DNA of 64,000 nucleotides from Desulfosarcina ovata subsp. ovata (GCF_009689005.1 NZ_AP021879.1:3658001-3722000), one strand, 5' to 3'. Shown: positions 34,083-44,221, counted from the stretch's first letter. Notes: generated by a model not told the origin, from the sequence alone. Numbers and translations are program-made.

Positions 34083-35309
34083 GTGGATGGCGCCGTGGGG
34101 CGTTTTGCGTTTGAAACCCACTTCGCATTTGATGAAAATGGCGTTCGGTTTGACAGTAGTCAATCGATATTTGCCCCATTAGGAACGAATCAGTTTTATT
34201 TGACCACGGGCTTTAAGGAACGGGCCATGATTATGGGTAATACGGAAGGATCCTTCCGGAAAACATCAAAATGGCTCAACTTCATACGGCACCAAATAGA
34301 AGGCGGTACGCCACATCGCACATTGCATGATCAGACCCAGAAAGAAGGTCGGGAATTGATCGACCATTTAAAGCAAAAGGCCGATGATTTGAATCATGGC
34401 AACTTCAGCGCTGACGGATGTTGTATCAACCCAGATATTCCCAGGGGCGGAGAACCGATATCAATTCCCATGGATGAAGTTCACAAGGCCCTTTCTAAAG
34501 GATCTTTCGACTATAATCCGATTGAACTGTTGAATAATCCCGTCATTTACGAAGAACCCAGTCAAACGGTCAACATAAGCATAGACGACGTAACCCCCAA
34601 AAGGCAGAAGGGTACACGAGAAAGCCCAAAAATCACTGAGCATACGCGAAAATATGTACATGATACCGTATGCCACATTGAACATGGAGGCCCAAAATAC
34701 GTATTGGCAGCTGATGGCACCAAATCATGCTTGTGGTTGCTAATCGCGTTTCTTTTGTCAAATTTTCTATTCGGCAAACGTCTTCAGATTTTTACCGACG
34801 GCCATAAGGCGCTAAATGCTGCCATCGTCAAGCAATTTGGTTGGTACAATAATATGCAGATTGTTCTTGATTGGTTTCATCTATGCAAGAAGTTCAAAGA
34901 AGAATTGAGCATGGGGATGAAAGGCAGAAAGTTGAGAAATGAAACGCTTCGCGCGGTTATGCCGTTGTTGTGGCACGGCCTTACAAACAAGGCCATATCA
35001 TATCTTGAAAACATCCCGGCATCCGAAATCAAGGATGAGAATCATATTCAAAAGCTCATTGACTATTTGGGTCGGAATAAATCCTCGATTCCCAACTATG
35101 ATATGCGCAAACGGTTAAATCTTCGGAACTCAAGTAATGTGGGTGAAAAGATGAACGACCTCGTCGTTTCAAATCGCCAAAAGAAGAACGGAATGAGTTG
35201 GGCGAAGAAAGGTTCCCTCAATCTGGCTATTATCACAACTTTGAAAATCAACGATGAATATCACAATTGGTTCAGCAATAAGGAAGTAAAATTTAGCTTA
35301 GCTGCTTGA
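34083..35309 (+). pseudogene. Outer-element transposase, C-terminal part
   Basis: This is a 408-codon frame from a GTG; it is open from 34053, just after an in-frame TAG. Likely catalytic residues are Asp in NISIDDVTPKRQK, Asp in IFTDGHKALN followed by VLDWFHLCKKF, and Glu in NVGEKMNDLVVSNRQKKNGM, an RNase-H-like DDE arrangement. The N-terminal ~90 residues lie on the other side of the inner element at 30949-31173. The stop is 31 bp from the right end. Split by insertion and carrying a nonsense codon, it is most likely inactive. Confidence 0.7.
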
Positions 35310-35348
35310 CCATTTAAGATATCTTCGTCCGCACAGCTCGAAAACTTT

Positions 35349-37070
35349 CAAATGGCCATCTCCGGTACACGGGTGGAGCCCATCGAAACAGTACGTTATC
35401 ACAAGAATGGGCGGGCCGTGGATGTCATTGCCGCCGGTTCGCCCATTATCGTTGACAGTGCCCTGACCGGCGTGGTGGCGATGTACACCGACATCACGGC
35501 CCTTAAGAAAGCGGAGAACGAACTGCGGCGTAATGAACGCATGTTGCGCCTGGTCCTGGATACGATTCCGGTGCGGGTTTTCTGGAAAGACCGGGAATGC
35601 CGCTACCTGGGCTGCAACCGGCCCTTTGCCGAGGATGCCGGTTTCTCCGACCCCAGCGAGCTGATCGGACGCGATGATGATGCCATGGCCTGGACGGCAC
35701 AGGCGGCCGCTTATCGCAGCGACGATCAGGCGGTCATGGTAGCGGGCGTGGCACGACTCGACTACGAAGAGCCCCAGACAACGCCCGAAGGCAATACCAT
35801 CTGGCTGCAGACCAGCAAGGTGCCCATGCGCGACTGTCGTGACAATGTCATTGGTCTTCTGGGGACCTACCAGGACATCAGCGATCGCAAAATCGCGGTG
35901 GAGGAGTTGCAACGCTTGCGCAACTACCTTTCCAACATCATCAATTCCATGCCGTCGGTCCTCGTGGGGGTCGATCGAGAGGGGCGGGTAACCCAATGGA
36001 ATGCCCAGGCCGAACGGGTCACGGGACTGTCCTTTGAAGCGGCTCGCACCCAGCCGCTGGAATCAGCCTTTCCCCAGCTGGCCAATGAACTGGGGCGCAT
36101 CCGGCGGGCCATCCGGAATCGGCAAACCCTTCGCAGTTCAAAGATTCCCCGCAAGCAAAATGGCGAGATCCGCTATGAGGACGTGACCGTCTTTCCCCTG
36201 GTGGCCAATGGGGTGGAGGGTGCTGTCATCCGCGTAGATGACGTTACCGAACGCGTACGCATGGAGGAGATGATGATCCAGAGCGAAAAAATGCTTTCCG
36301 TCGGCGGCCTGGCAGCGGGCATGGCCCATGAGATCAACAACCCCCTGGCCGGCATCCTGCAAAATTCGGCCGTTCTGGAAAATCGCCTGCTTGGCGACCT
36401 GCCGGCCAACCTGGAGGCAGCCAAGGCGGCCGGCGTAACCATGGCAGCCATCCGAACCTACTTGGAACTCCGCGGGTTGCCTGAAATGCTGGCAAACATC
36501 CACGGCTCTGGCAACCGGGCTGCCGAGATCGTCAAGAACATGCTGAGCTTCGCGCGCAAGACCGAACACGTGATCTCCAGTCACCATCTGGGCGACCTTT
36601 TGGATCAGGCCCTTGACCTGGCACGCACCGATTACGACATGAAAAGACACTACGACTTCAAACAGATCCGCATTCAAAAGGAGTACGACCCGGCGGTCGG
36701 CCCCGTTCCATGCGAAGCCAGCAAACTGCAACAGGTTTTTCTGAACATTTTAAAAAATGGCGCCGAAGCCATGGCGGAAGTTGACGATGAAGCACATCCG
36801 CCATCCTTTGCTCTGCGGGTGATCGATGACGGCCCGTGGGTGCGGATAGAAATCGAAAACAGCGGCCCGGGCATGGACGAAACGATCCGCCGCAGGATTT
36901 TCGAACCCTTCTTCACCACCAAACCGGTAGGCGAAGGCACGGGATTGGGGCTTTCGGTCTCTTACTTCATCATTACCGAAAATCACGGTGGCACCATGGA
37001 TGTACGCACATCCCCGAATAAAGGATCCTGTTTCATCATACAACTGCCCAAAGCAGGCAAACTTTCGTAA
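35349..37070 (+). pseudogene. Interrupted PAS sensor kinase, 3' part
   Basis: 573 codons continue the frame of 29292-30794. They hold the rest of the fourth PAS (AISGTRVEPIETVRYHKNG...YTDITALKKAENEL) and two more PAS units (~TIPVRVFWKDRECRYLGCN and ~NSMPSVLVGVDREGRVTQWN). A histidine kinase core follows: H-box GMAHEINNPLAG, an N-box with LNILKNGAEAM, and ATP-lid motifs EIENSGPGMD and GEGTGLGLSVSY. All catalytic motifs are intact. An internal ATG at 35352 might allow a shortened kinase to be made, but no ribosome site precedes it. The hybrid kinase gene follows 43 bp downstream. Confidence 0.9.
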
Positions 37071-37113
37071 AGATCAACCGTTGGCAGCACTTTTCAGCAA
37101 GGAGCGCTAGCCC

Positions 37114-39585
37114 ATGACACCTTCACGAATCCTGATTATTGACGATGATAAAGCTGTTCGCGACAGTTTCGGCGCCCATTTGGAAGATTGTGGCTACCAG
37201 ATTTTCACCGCCGAGAATGGACGTTTGGGACTTGACCTGTTTGATAGCAAGTCGCCGGACCTGGTTCTGGTGGATCTTCGCATGCCCGAAATGGACGGCA
37301 TGCAGGTGCTGGAAATCATCAGCCGGCAGTCGCCCCTGACGCCCCTGCTCGTGGCCTCGGGCACCGGACTCATCAAGGATGCCGTCCAAGCCCTGCGCCG
37401 CGGGGCCTGGGACTACCTCTTAAAGCCCATTGCCGATTTATCCATTCTCACCCATGCGGTGACGGCGGCTCTGGAGAAGGCCCAACTCAGAAAGGAGAAC
37501 CGGGCTTACCGGGAGCATCTGGAACAGCTGGTCGAAGAGCGGACCGAAGCCCTCGAGAAAGCCAACACCAACCTTTCCCAAATCAACACTCGTCTGCGGC
37601 AAATCGTGGAAACGACCCGCTCACTCTCTTTTTGTCGTGAGGTACAAGCCTTCGGATCGCTGTTGCTGGAAGAGTTCGGTCAGCACATGATGGCCGCCGG
37701 CGGCAGCATTTACCTGAAGGAGGAGACCGGCCTGCGTCTGGCTCACGCCCTCGACCAGGGCCATGCCGCCGAATTTATCCCGTTTCCGCTACCGGAAAAA
37801 TCCCTGTTTCAAAGGGCGCTTTTGGAAAAGCAACCCATTTTGGTACACAACATCGGTGAGAATAAAGCCGTGCTCCCCAGTGGGTGGGCGGGTTATACGG
37901 ATGGATCCGCTCTGCTGTTTCCCTTGCCGGATGACAGTGGCGGCATTGCCGGCATCATGGGCCTGCATAGCAAAACACCGCCGCCTTTTGTGGATCAGGA
38001 CCGGGAGATCGGCACGATCCTGGCTTCCTATAGCTGCGAGGCTCTACGGGCCGTGCGCGCCAGCGAGGAACTGCGCGAAAGCGCGGCACGCTTCCGCAAA
38101 ATCCTGGACACGATTCCCACCGGGATTTTGATTGTCGATGCGGCCACCCACGAGATCGTCTACGCCAACCCCTCGGCTGCCGGTTTGATCGGCGTTGACC
38201 CGCTATCCATCACCGGCAAGGCCTGCAACGAGGTCTTCGCCACCATGCAGGCCGGCAGATGTCCCATGGCTATGGGAAAAGAAACCGTTCAGGCCGAACG
38301 CACCCTGTTGACGATGGACGGGCGCGAAGTGCCGGTGCTGAAAACCGTATCGCGGACCACACTGGAAGGCCGCGAATGCTTCATGGAAAGTTTCATCGAT
38401 CTGACGGAGCAAATTCGCGTCGAGGCGGATAAGGAGAAACTGGAAACCCAACTGCGTCAGGCCCAGAAAATGGAGGCCCTGGGCACCCTGGCCGGCGGCA
38501 TCGCCCATGACTTCAACAACATTCTCACCGCGGTGCTGGGCTATTCGGAGTTGGGGCTGCAGGACCTGGGCCCCCAGCATCCCTTCTACACCAAACTGCA
38601 GGCCATCAATCATGCCGGTTCGCGGGCCCGGGCACTTGTCAAACAGATTCTTTCCTTCAGCCGCATGCAGGAGCAGCTTCAGGCGCCGCTCAAAATATCA
38701 CCGATCTTGAAAGAGGTGCTGAAACTGCTGCAATCCTCCCTGCCGGCCAGTATCCGGATCACCACCGCCATTAAGGCCGACCGGACGGTGTTGGGGGATC
38801 CGACCCAGATCCACCAGATCATCATGAATCTTTGCACCAACGCCTACCATGCCATGCAAATGCAAGGCGGCGAGTTGCGGGTTTCCCTGGAAGAGGTGGC
38901 CATCGATGCCGCCGAGACACCGTCGGCCGTGGATCTGCCACCCGGACCATACCTGTGCCTGACCGTGGCCGACACTGGCACCGGCATCAACCCCGCCATC
39001 ATCGACCGGATTTTCGACCCCTATTTCTCCACCAAGGACAAAAGCAAAGGTACTGGCCTGGGTCTGGCCGTGGTTCATGGCATCGTCAAGCGGCATGGGG
39101 GATCGATTACCGTGGAGAGCAAGGTCAACGCGGGTTCCTGCTTCACCGTACTGCTGCCGATCTGCGCCGACACATCCACCGAGAACGGTAAACAGCCCGT
39201 ATCCCTGCCCCGCGGAAGCGAGCACGTTCTTTTGGTGGATGACGAAAAAGAGATTGTGGATATCGGTAATGAGATGCTTAGCCGCCTGGGCTACCGGGTG
39301 ACCGGCGTCGTCGGGAGCCTGCCCGCCCTGGAATTGTTCAAAACGGATCCCTTCCGTTTCGATCTGGTGATTACCGACTATAACATGCCCGGAATGAGCG
39401 GGGATCAGATGGCCCGGCAAATGCTGGCCATTCGCAAGGAATTGCCCATCATCGTCTGTACCGGCTTTTCCGAATTTTTCGATTCCCAGCGCGCCCAGGC
39501 CCTCGGCATCCGTCAGACGCTGATGAAACCATTGACCATGGAAGCCCTGGCCAACACCGTGCGCGAGGCACTGGCGTCGCCGTGA
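37114..39585 (+). CDS. Hybrid REC-GAF-PAS histidine kinase-REC protein
   Basis: This 823-residue signalling protein begins with a receiver (~5-118; IIDDDK, phospho-Asp in LVLVDLRMPEMDG, Lys in LLKPI). Then come a coiled coil (~125-170), a GAF-like domain (~175-325), a PAS domain (~335-450, NPSAAGLIG), and a kinase core with H-box GGIAHDFNNILTAV, N-box LNLCTNAYHAM and lid GTGINPA/GTGLGLAVVHG. A C-terminal receiver (~705-820) follows, with LLVDDEKE, ITDYNMPGMSG and LMKPL. AAGGAG precedes the ATG. It is probably cotranscribed with the interrupted kinase, whose phosphate its first receiver could accept; this is inferred from the 43-bp spacing. No DNA-binding output is present. Confidence 0.93.
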   Translation: MTPSRILIIDDDKAVRDSFGAHLEDCGYQIFTAENGRLGLDLFDSKSPDLVLVDLRMPEMDGMQVLEIISRQSPLTPLLVASGTGLIKDAVQALRRGAWDYLLKPIADLSILTHAVTAALEKAQLRKENRAYREHLEQLVEERTEALEKANTNLSQINTRLRQIVETTRSLSFCREVQAFGSLLLEEFGQHMMAAGGSIYLKEETGLRLAHALDQGHAAEFIPFPLPEKSLFQRALLEKQPILVHNIGENKAVLPSGWAGYTDGSALLFPLPDDSGGIAGIMGLHSKTPPPFVDQDREIGTILASYSCEALRAVRASEELRESAARFRKILDTIPTGILIVDAATHEIVYANPSAAGLIGVDPLSITGKACNEVFATMQAGRCPMAMGKETVQAERTLLTMDGREVPVLKTVSRTTLEGRECFMESFIDLTEQIRVEADKEKLETQLRQAQKMEALGTLAGGIAHDFNNILTAVLGYSELGLQDLGPQHPFYTKLQAINHAGSRARALVKQILSFSRMQEQLQAPLKISPILKEVLKLLQSSLPASIRITTAIKADRTVLGDPTQIHQIIMNLCTNAYHAMQMQGGELRVSLEEVAIDAAETPSAVDLPPGPYLCLTVADTGTGINPAIIDRIFDPYFSTKDKSKGTGLGLAVVHGIVKRHGGSITVESKVNAGSCFTVLLPICADTSTENGKQPVSLPRGSEHVLLVDDEKEIVDIGNEMLSRLGYRVTGVVGSLPALELFKTDPFRFDLVITDYNMPGMSGDQMARQMLAIRKELPIIVCTGFSEFFDSQRAQALGIRQTLMKPLTMEALANTVREALASP

Positions 39586-39639
39586 CGGGTCTGTCCGGCC
39601 GGAACGATGATCATCCTTTACCTGTCCCCCCACTTGCTG

Positions 39640-39657
39640 GCCGCCACCGGTGGCGGC
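39640..39657. terminator. Perfect 18-bp palindrome downstream of the hybrid kinase
   Basis: GCCGCCACCGGTGGCGGC is self-complementary and lies 55 bp after the kinase stop, with GTTTTGG about 13 bp further on. It may work as a terminator, although the T-run is weak. Confidence 0.4.
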
Positions 39658-39700
39658 ACGGCGGCCACCGTTTTGGCGGTCCTGTACTGCAAGGAGTCGA

Positions 39701-40147
39701 TTACTGTCTGTTGGCGGTGTTGGTTTCCACCCATGCGGCGAATGCGTTTATGTAGCTGGTAACGAAATCTTTGATGGAATCGTTGGCCAGATCTCCGCTC
39801 TCATCGAAGAGACTCGCGGCATTGCCGAGATACGCTTCGGGCTGCTGCATGGTCGGGACATTCAGAAACACGTTGGTAAGGGAATAGGCCGTCAAAGGCC
39901 TGTCGGGCAGCATCCTTCTGGCAAAATAGGAGGAGATATTAATCACATTGCCGTGTGAAGCAATCAAGTCGTTCAGAAACATCCGGGACCATTTTTCACC
40001 GGCGTGGACCAATGTCTCTTTCCGGGAGCAGTGCTTTTGGACAAACATACGCGACAGTTCGGCCAGCGCATCGCCTGGGTTGGAGCTGCTTTGGAAGACT
40101 TTTTCCCTCAAGATCCTGTTGAGGAATTCTGTTGGCGCAGGTCTCAA
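39701..40147 (-). pseudogene. Chimeric remnant: CRP-like start joined to an FMN-reductase-like end
   Basis: This is a 148-codon frame from a TTG. Residues ~20-60 (LAELSRMFVQKHCSRKETLV...) resemble the first strands of a cyclic-nucleotide-binding domain. Residues ~95-148 (QQPEAYLGNAASLFDESGDL...FVTSYINAFAAWVE) resemble the C-terminus of NADPH-dependent FMN reductases. Neither family is complete: the CRP HTH and the flavodoxin-like core are both missing. It appears to be a deletion fusion rather than a working gene. Assignments are from motif memory. Confidence 0.45.
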
Positions 40148-40215
40148 CCTTCATTCGCTCCTGTGTCACGGATAGTCAACCCTTCGAGGCGGCAACAATC
40201 CGGGTTCGCCGCCCA

Positions 40216-40935
40216 TCATTCCGTAACGCCCCGTTTCGCCATGGCATCTTTGTTCAGGAAATCGGAGACCTTGTCCCAATCGATGTCTGTGCATTCTGTT
40301 TTTATTTCGATGTTCATTATCAACGGATGGTAAGACTCGCTTTCGGTTACGACACCGTTATGATCTTTCAAAGTCAAAAACATTGACTCCCATTTTTTGT
40401 CGCGCTTCAATACCAAATCGATCAGCATTGGTCGGGGTTGACCATAGAAGGGAGCCGCATATGCGTAATCATCTTTCCCGATCATATTCTTCTTCTCAAT
40501 GTCTGATACCCGTTCCATCGCCAAATTCCAGGCAATCACGCGACCGTTTGTTTCGATGACCCAAGTGGGGTCGGGTAGAAACTCGATAATGTCAGCAAGT
40601 CGTCTTTCTGAATCGGCCAGCGCCCGCTCGGCTATTTTCCGTTTGGTAACATCCCGAATGTACTCCACGACGCCGGTCACATTCCCTTCATCATCAAACA
40701 TCGGAAATGCATAAACCTCCAGGTCACCGGTTTGCCGGCCTTCCTGTAACAAGGGGAGTGTCTGCATTTCAAGCCCCTGGTTGGCAATGGCCCGAACGGC
40801 AGGACAGTTCTCGCAAGGCTGTTTCAGTCCGCGATAAATCTGGAAACAGGTCTTGCCTTGCAGAGGCAGATGTTCAGCATACCATTCCACCATTGCCTTG
40901 TTGGTATGGACAATCTTCAAATCCGGGGTGAGCAC
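40216..40935 (-). pseudogene. 5'-truncated PAS protein with abnormal C-terminus
   Basis: 239 codons start at a GTG inside what should be the first strand of a PAS domain (…QDGISVLTPDLKIVHTNKA); an in-frame TAG lies 14 codons upstream, so the true N-terminus is gone. PAS 1 (~1-95) has a CENCPAVRA cysteine motif, and PAS 2 begins near residue 120 (FLPDPTWVIETNGRVIAWN). PAS 2 closely resembles the first PAS of the kinase at 29.3 kb but breaks after ESYHPLI and continues as MNIEIKTECTDIDWDKVSDF, which looks like the start of a GNAT acetyltransferase. No kinase domain is present. Confidence 0.5.
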
Positions 40936-40987
40936 GCTGATGCCGTCCTGGATGGAAAAGGCTCTAACACAACGCTATCCCAAGGCG

Positions 40988-42151
40988 TTATCCATGCGTT
41001 TCGCCAGGCGCCGGTGTTAGCCGAACGATGTCCGTGTGGTCGTCCGGCCGCACGGCGAGCAAATTGCGCTTTCCATCCTGGTTTTCCACCGGCTGAAGTT
41101 GTCCGCCCGCAATCCGCCAGGCGAGCGATTGCGGGTGCTGGATCCGAATGTAAAAAACCGGCTGGATGGTTTGCGGCGGCAGCTGCCGTAAGGCGCTGAT
41201 ATCGATTTCGAACCGATCGTCCACCTGCCTGACGCGGGCCAGGGTCCGGTAGGAAAACTGCGACCAGCAGGTGGCGGTGTCCGGGGCGAGCATCTGTTCC
41301 ACCGGGTCGATCCCGGATTTGATAAACGCGACCCAGTCACGCACAACCTCCAGATTGCGATAAAAATCCTCGTCGAGCAAATTGGCCCAATGAAGACTTA
41401 AAATCGGACGGTCAAAGGCAAATTGTGGCCGGGCGGCGATAGTATGCCAAGGGACCGGCGCGAGACCGCGGTCGATCAGCAGTACCCCCGCTTCCCAGGC
41501 CATCCGGGGATGCTGCCGGGGGCGGTGCATGCGGGCCTTGTTCAGGTCCGTGGTCACATAGCGGATACCGAACCGGTTCAGGATCGGGTGGATGCCCCGT
41601 TCACCATTGCCGAAACTGTGGTTCAGGCCCGGCGGGACAAAGGCCGTCGGAAAGGGCCCCAGGCCGTTTTGCTCCAGGATCGTCCCGAAGGCTTCCAGAT
41701 GATGCTGGATGTGCTCGCGGGGGCGCATTTCACCGTCCGGGGTGTGAAACTCGGTGCGCGAACGATGCCCCGTGCCCCAGTATTCATGGCCGACCCCGTG
41801 CAGGCCGATCTCCAAGTGATCGCGATGGGCATTCAGGATGCCGGCCGCCTGATCCAGCCATGGACCGACATTGTGACGGTTGTCCCAATCGGCACCCATC
41901 CAGGTGGCCGAAGGGATCTTTTTCAGGATATTGGCCCGGTCCCATTCACAGGCCACAAAGGCGATCAGCGGGCGCATACCCAGCCCCTTGGCCAGATGGA
42001 CCAGGGCCGCATAATCAAGGGGGTGGTGCCGGCGGTGCAGTCCGAACCGGAATGGGTCGTCAGGGCCGACGGGGTGTGATTTTTCCCACCAGCCCACGTC
42101 TTCGATGACCAGCTGAAGCGCCATGGGGATGGTCAGTTGAAGCGACATCAT
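40988..42151 (-). CDS. Polysaccharide-deacetylase-like protein (NodB-type fold)
   Basis: This 387-residue protein has features of carbohydrate-esterase barrels: an Asp near the start of the barrel (LVIEDVGWWE), a His pair in EIGLHGVGHEY, Pro-rich FVPPGLNHSFG, and a late LSLHWANLLDED. The catalytic arrangement is not the standard NodB one, so activity is uncertain. GGAG precedes the double ATG start. It is followed on the same strand, upstream in coordinates of transcription, by a FemAB-like acyltransferase gene 29 bp away. The pair suggests exopolysaccharide or cell-envelope glycan synthesis. Confidence 0.6.
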   Translation of the reverse strand: MMSLQLTIPMALQLVIEDVGWWEKSHPVGPDDPFRFGLHRRHHPLDYAALVHLAKGLGMRPLIAFVACEWDRANILKKIPSATWMGADWDNRHNVGPWLDQAAGILNAHRDHLEIGLHGVGHEYWGTGHRSRTEFHTPDGEMRPREHIQHHLEAFGTILEQNGLGPFPTAFVPPGLNHSFGNGERGIHPILNRFGIRYVTTDLNKARMHRPRQHPRMAWEAGVLLIDRGLAPVPWHTIAARPQFAFDRPILSLHWANLLDEDFYRNLEVVRDWVAFIKSGIDPVEQMLAPDTATCWSQFSYRTLARVRQVDDRFEIDISALRQLPPQTIQPVFYIRIQHPQSLAWRIAGGQLQPVENQDGKRNLLAVRPDDHTDIVRLTPAPGETHG

Positions 42152-42180
42152 TCAATTCTCCATTGACAGCCCGTATGGCA

Positions 42181-43266
42181 TTACAACCCGATATGCCGGC
42201 GAACTGGTGGCCCCAACAGGCGCGAAATCCCCACCGGCAGCCGTTTCCAGGCGGAAAAGGATAGCCGCTCGGCCAGCGGATCTACCGGTTTGCCCTCAAG
42301 GGTCAGGTAGTACCAGTACAGGGGAGACGGCTCGGCACCCCATTGGCGTTTGAAACGAAACGTTCCGGCGCCGGGAGAGGAGCGCCCGAAATCAAAGGTG
42401 GTCAGCCCGGTATCGCAGGCGTGGGCCAGCATGGCCCAATACAACAGCATATTGGCGCCCAGCCTTCGGTGACTGCGTAATGAGGAAGCCCACGGGTTGT
42501 GCAGCCGGTCCTGAAATCGCAATACCAGCGCCGCCGCCACCGCTTTCCGATCCTGGCGGACCAGCACAATGCGCGCCTGCCGGGAAAAGGTGTGCAGCAC
42601 CGTTTCGAACAGCCGGCGGGCATGGACCGGCGAGCCCAGATCACGCATGTTGCGGGAGAAAACCGCGTAAAAGGCGGGCAGCAGTTCAGCGCCGCCCACG
42701 GTATGGCTGAGTCCGTTTTTCATCGCTTTGCGGATTTGACTGCGCAGCTTGGATTTAAAGGATCGCATCAGTTGGCCAGAATCGGCCGGCAGGTCGCGCC
42801 GCAGGCTGGCCTTATGGCTGGAAACCTGGAGATGCCAAATCCCGTCCGTGTCCGCTGGGATCGATGCCGGCAGCCCCTTCAGCGGAGCGGCTTGGCGCAG
42901 TTCGATCCAACGGGCACGGTTTGCCCGGGCGATTTCCACGGCGTGTTGCAGAAGACGGGTTTCACTTTCGGCATTATCCACCAGAATTCCCCCCACATCC
43001 AGATAGGGCAAGGCGATCAGTCGGCGGCGGTTGCCGGGCGAACACAGCAAAAAGAGCGCACAAATGCCCCGCACGACCGAATGCGGCTGATCCGATAAGT
43101 GTACCGGCCCGGGCGGATCATCCACAGCCATAAAATAAAATGCCGACAGGCCGTATACCTGCTGGAAAACCTCTTTCCAGCCGAAAAGATGGAATGGTCC
43201 GCCACAGGGATGCGCGGCCACATAGCGGTTCCACAAATCCGGCTGCTGGCAGTCGACAATCCTCAT
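42181..43266 (-). CDS. FemAB/GNAT-family acyltransferase
   Basis: This 361-residue protein has two GNAT-like halves. Typical parts are PFHLFGWKEVFQQVYGL near the N-terminus, the helix SFKSKLRSQIRKAMKNGL, SRNMRDLGSPVHARRLFETVL, and the C-terminal acyl-donor region LLYWAMLAHACDTGLTTFDFGRS followed by GTFRFKRQWGAEP. These match the FemAB-like proteins often found in exopolysaccharide and PEP-CTERM loci. It would transfer an aminoacyl or acyl group to a glycan precursor at the membrane. The deacetylase-like gene follows 29 bp downstream. Confidence 0.8.
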   Translation of the reverse strand: MRIVDCQQPDLWNRYVAAHPCGGPFHLFGWKEVFQQVYGLSAFYFMAVDDPPGPVHLSDQPHSVVRGICALFLLCSPGNRRRLIALPYLDVGGILVDNAESETRLLQHAVEIARANRARWIELRQAAPLKGLPASIPADTDGIWHLQVSSHKASLRRDLPADSGQLMRSFKSKLRSQIRKAMKNGLSHTVGGAELLPAFYAVFSRNMRDLGSPVHARRLFETVLHTFSRQARIVLVRQDRKAVAAALVLRFQDRLHNPWASSLRSHRRLGANMLLYWAMLAHACDTGLTTFDFGRSSPGAGTFRFKRQWGAEPSPLYWYYLTLEGKPVDPLAERLSFSAWKRLPVGISRLLGPPVRRHIGL

Positions 43267-43399
43267 CCCATCATCCCCTGGAAAATTCGGTTGGGTTGCT
43301 GTTCAATTCTTTAAGGATACACCCATTCAGACTCGCTCCGCTACCGTTTTTTGGCCGGCGGACAATCGGATTCAGGTTTGTGGTTGTCGGAAAAGAAAA

Positions 43400-44221
43400 T
43401 CAGGCGGTCATGGAGATGGCCACGGCAGCGATATCGTCATGGGGTTTGAAACGGGGGTATTTGTGGCAGAGGGGGTCGGCGGCCTGGAGCTTGTGGACAT
43501 GCCGGTAAACCGCATCGAGACCACCGTCGAGATAGCGCTGCACCAGGATATCGAAACGATGGTCGGCCGTTGGATCCTCTTTGGGAATGAACAGGCCGTC
43601 GGTAAACAGAAGGATATGTTTGATGCCGCGAAGGTTGGCGCGTCCCCGGCTGATGAAATCGAGGGCCTGCGGCTCACCGTTGAGGACCCCGTAGGTGACG
43701 TTCATCTGTCGCCTGACGGCGATGATCTGCTCTTTGAGCGTCTCGAAAATTCTGGGCGTGCCGCGTGCCGCCATGTCCCGCCACATGCACAGGGTTTCGG
43801 TGTCGTGAGCGTGATCGGGAACCAGCACGCGGTAGCTGTGATCATGGTCAATGGCCAGGATGAGGCTGTCGCCGCTCTGCACCCACTCGAACGAATCGGT
43901 GCCAACGCGGACAACGGCAAAACTGGTGCTCCATAAATCTTCTTTGCGTGCCAGATCGACCCCTTTGTCCTGCATCGCCTGGAGAATTTCACGATTGGCT
44001 TGATCGGTAAGTTTGAGCAGGGGGGCATTGTTGGTGCGAAAAACATCACAGGCCAGCTGGGCGGCCAGGTAGCCACCGGTTTTGCCATTTTCGTACCGGT
44101 CTCCGTTGAGGGCCGTGGCACCGTCAAATACGCCACAAATCCGGGGGCCCAAAAAATAGGCATCCTCGTTCAGCCTGCCGCTACCCTGTTTATGAAGCCA
44201 ATGAAATTTACACTCTGCCAT
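43400..44221 (-). CDS. PP2C-like protein phosphatase
   Basis: This ~273-residue Mn/Mg-dependent Ser/Thr phosphatase-like protein has metal-binding motifs NEDAYFLG and GVFDGATAL near the N-terminus, SGDSLILAID in the middle, and the closing HDDIAAVAI at the C-terminus; FTDGLF provides another conserved Asp. The start is uncertain. The ATG at 44221 gives the family-typical beginning, but the frame is open further upstream (TTG at 44338) and none of the candidates has a good ribosome site. It could pair with an unseen Ser/Thr kinase and with the FHA protein at 24 kb. Confidence 0.72.
   Translation of the reverse strand: MAECKFHWLHKQGSGRLNEDAYFLGPRICGVFDGATALNGDRYENGKTGGYLAAQLACDVFRTNNAPLLKLTDQANREILQAMQDKGVDLARKEDLWSTSFAVVRVGTDSFEWVQSGDSLILAIDHDHSYRVLVPDHAHDTETLCMWRDMAARGTPRIFETLKEQIIAVRRQMNVTYGVLNGEPQALDFISRGRANLRGIKHILLFTDGLFIPKEDPTADHRFDILVQRYLDGGLDAVYRHVHKLQAADPLCHKYPRFKPHDDIAAVAISMTA

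Larger units (their letters stand above)
30795..35340. mobile_element. Outer insertion element (4546 bp, itself interrupted)
   Basis: The ends are perfect 14-bp inverted repeats: CGAGCTGTGCGGAC at 30795-30808 and its reverse complement at 35327-35340. It is flanked by the 8-bp duplication AAAACTTT. Taking out the inner element leaves about 1710 bp carrying one transposase gene, a normal insertion-sequence size. The IS family was not assigned: 8-bp duplications occur in several families. The element is AT-richer than the kinase gene around it. Its transposase is broken in at least two ways, so it should not move by itself. Confidence 0.9.
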
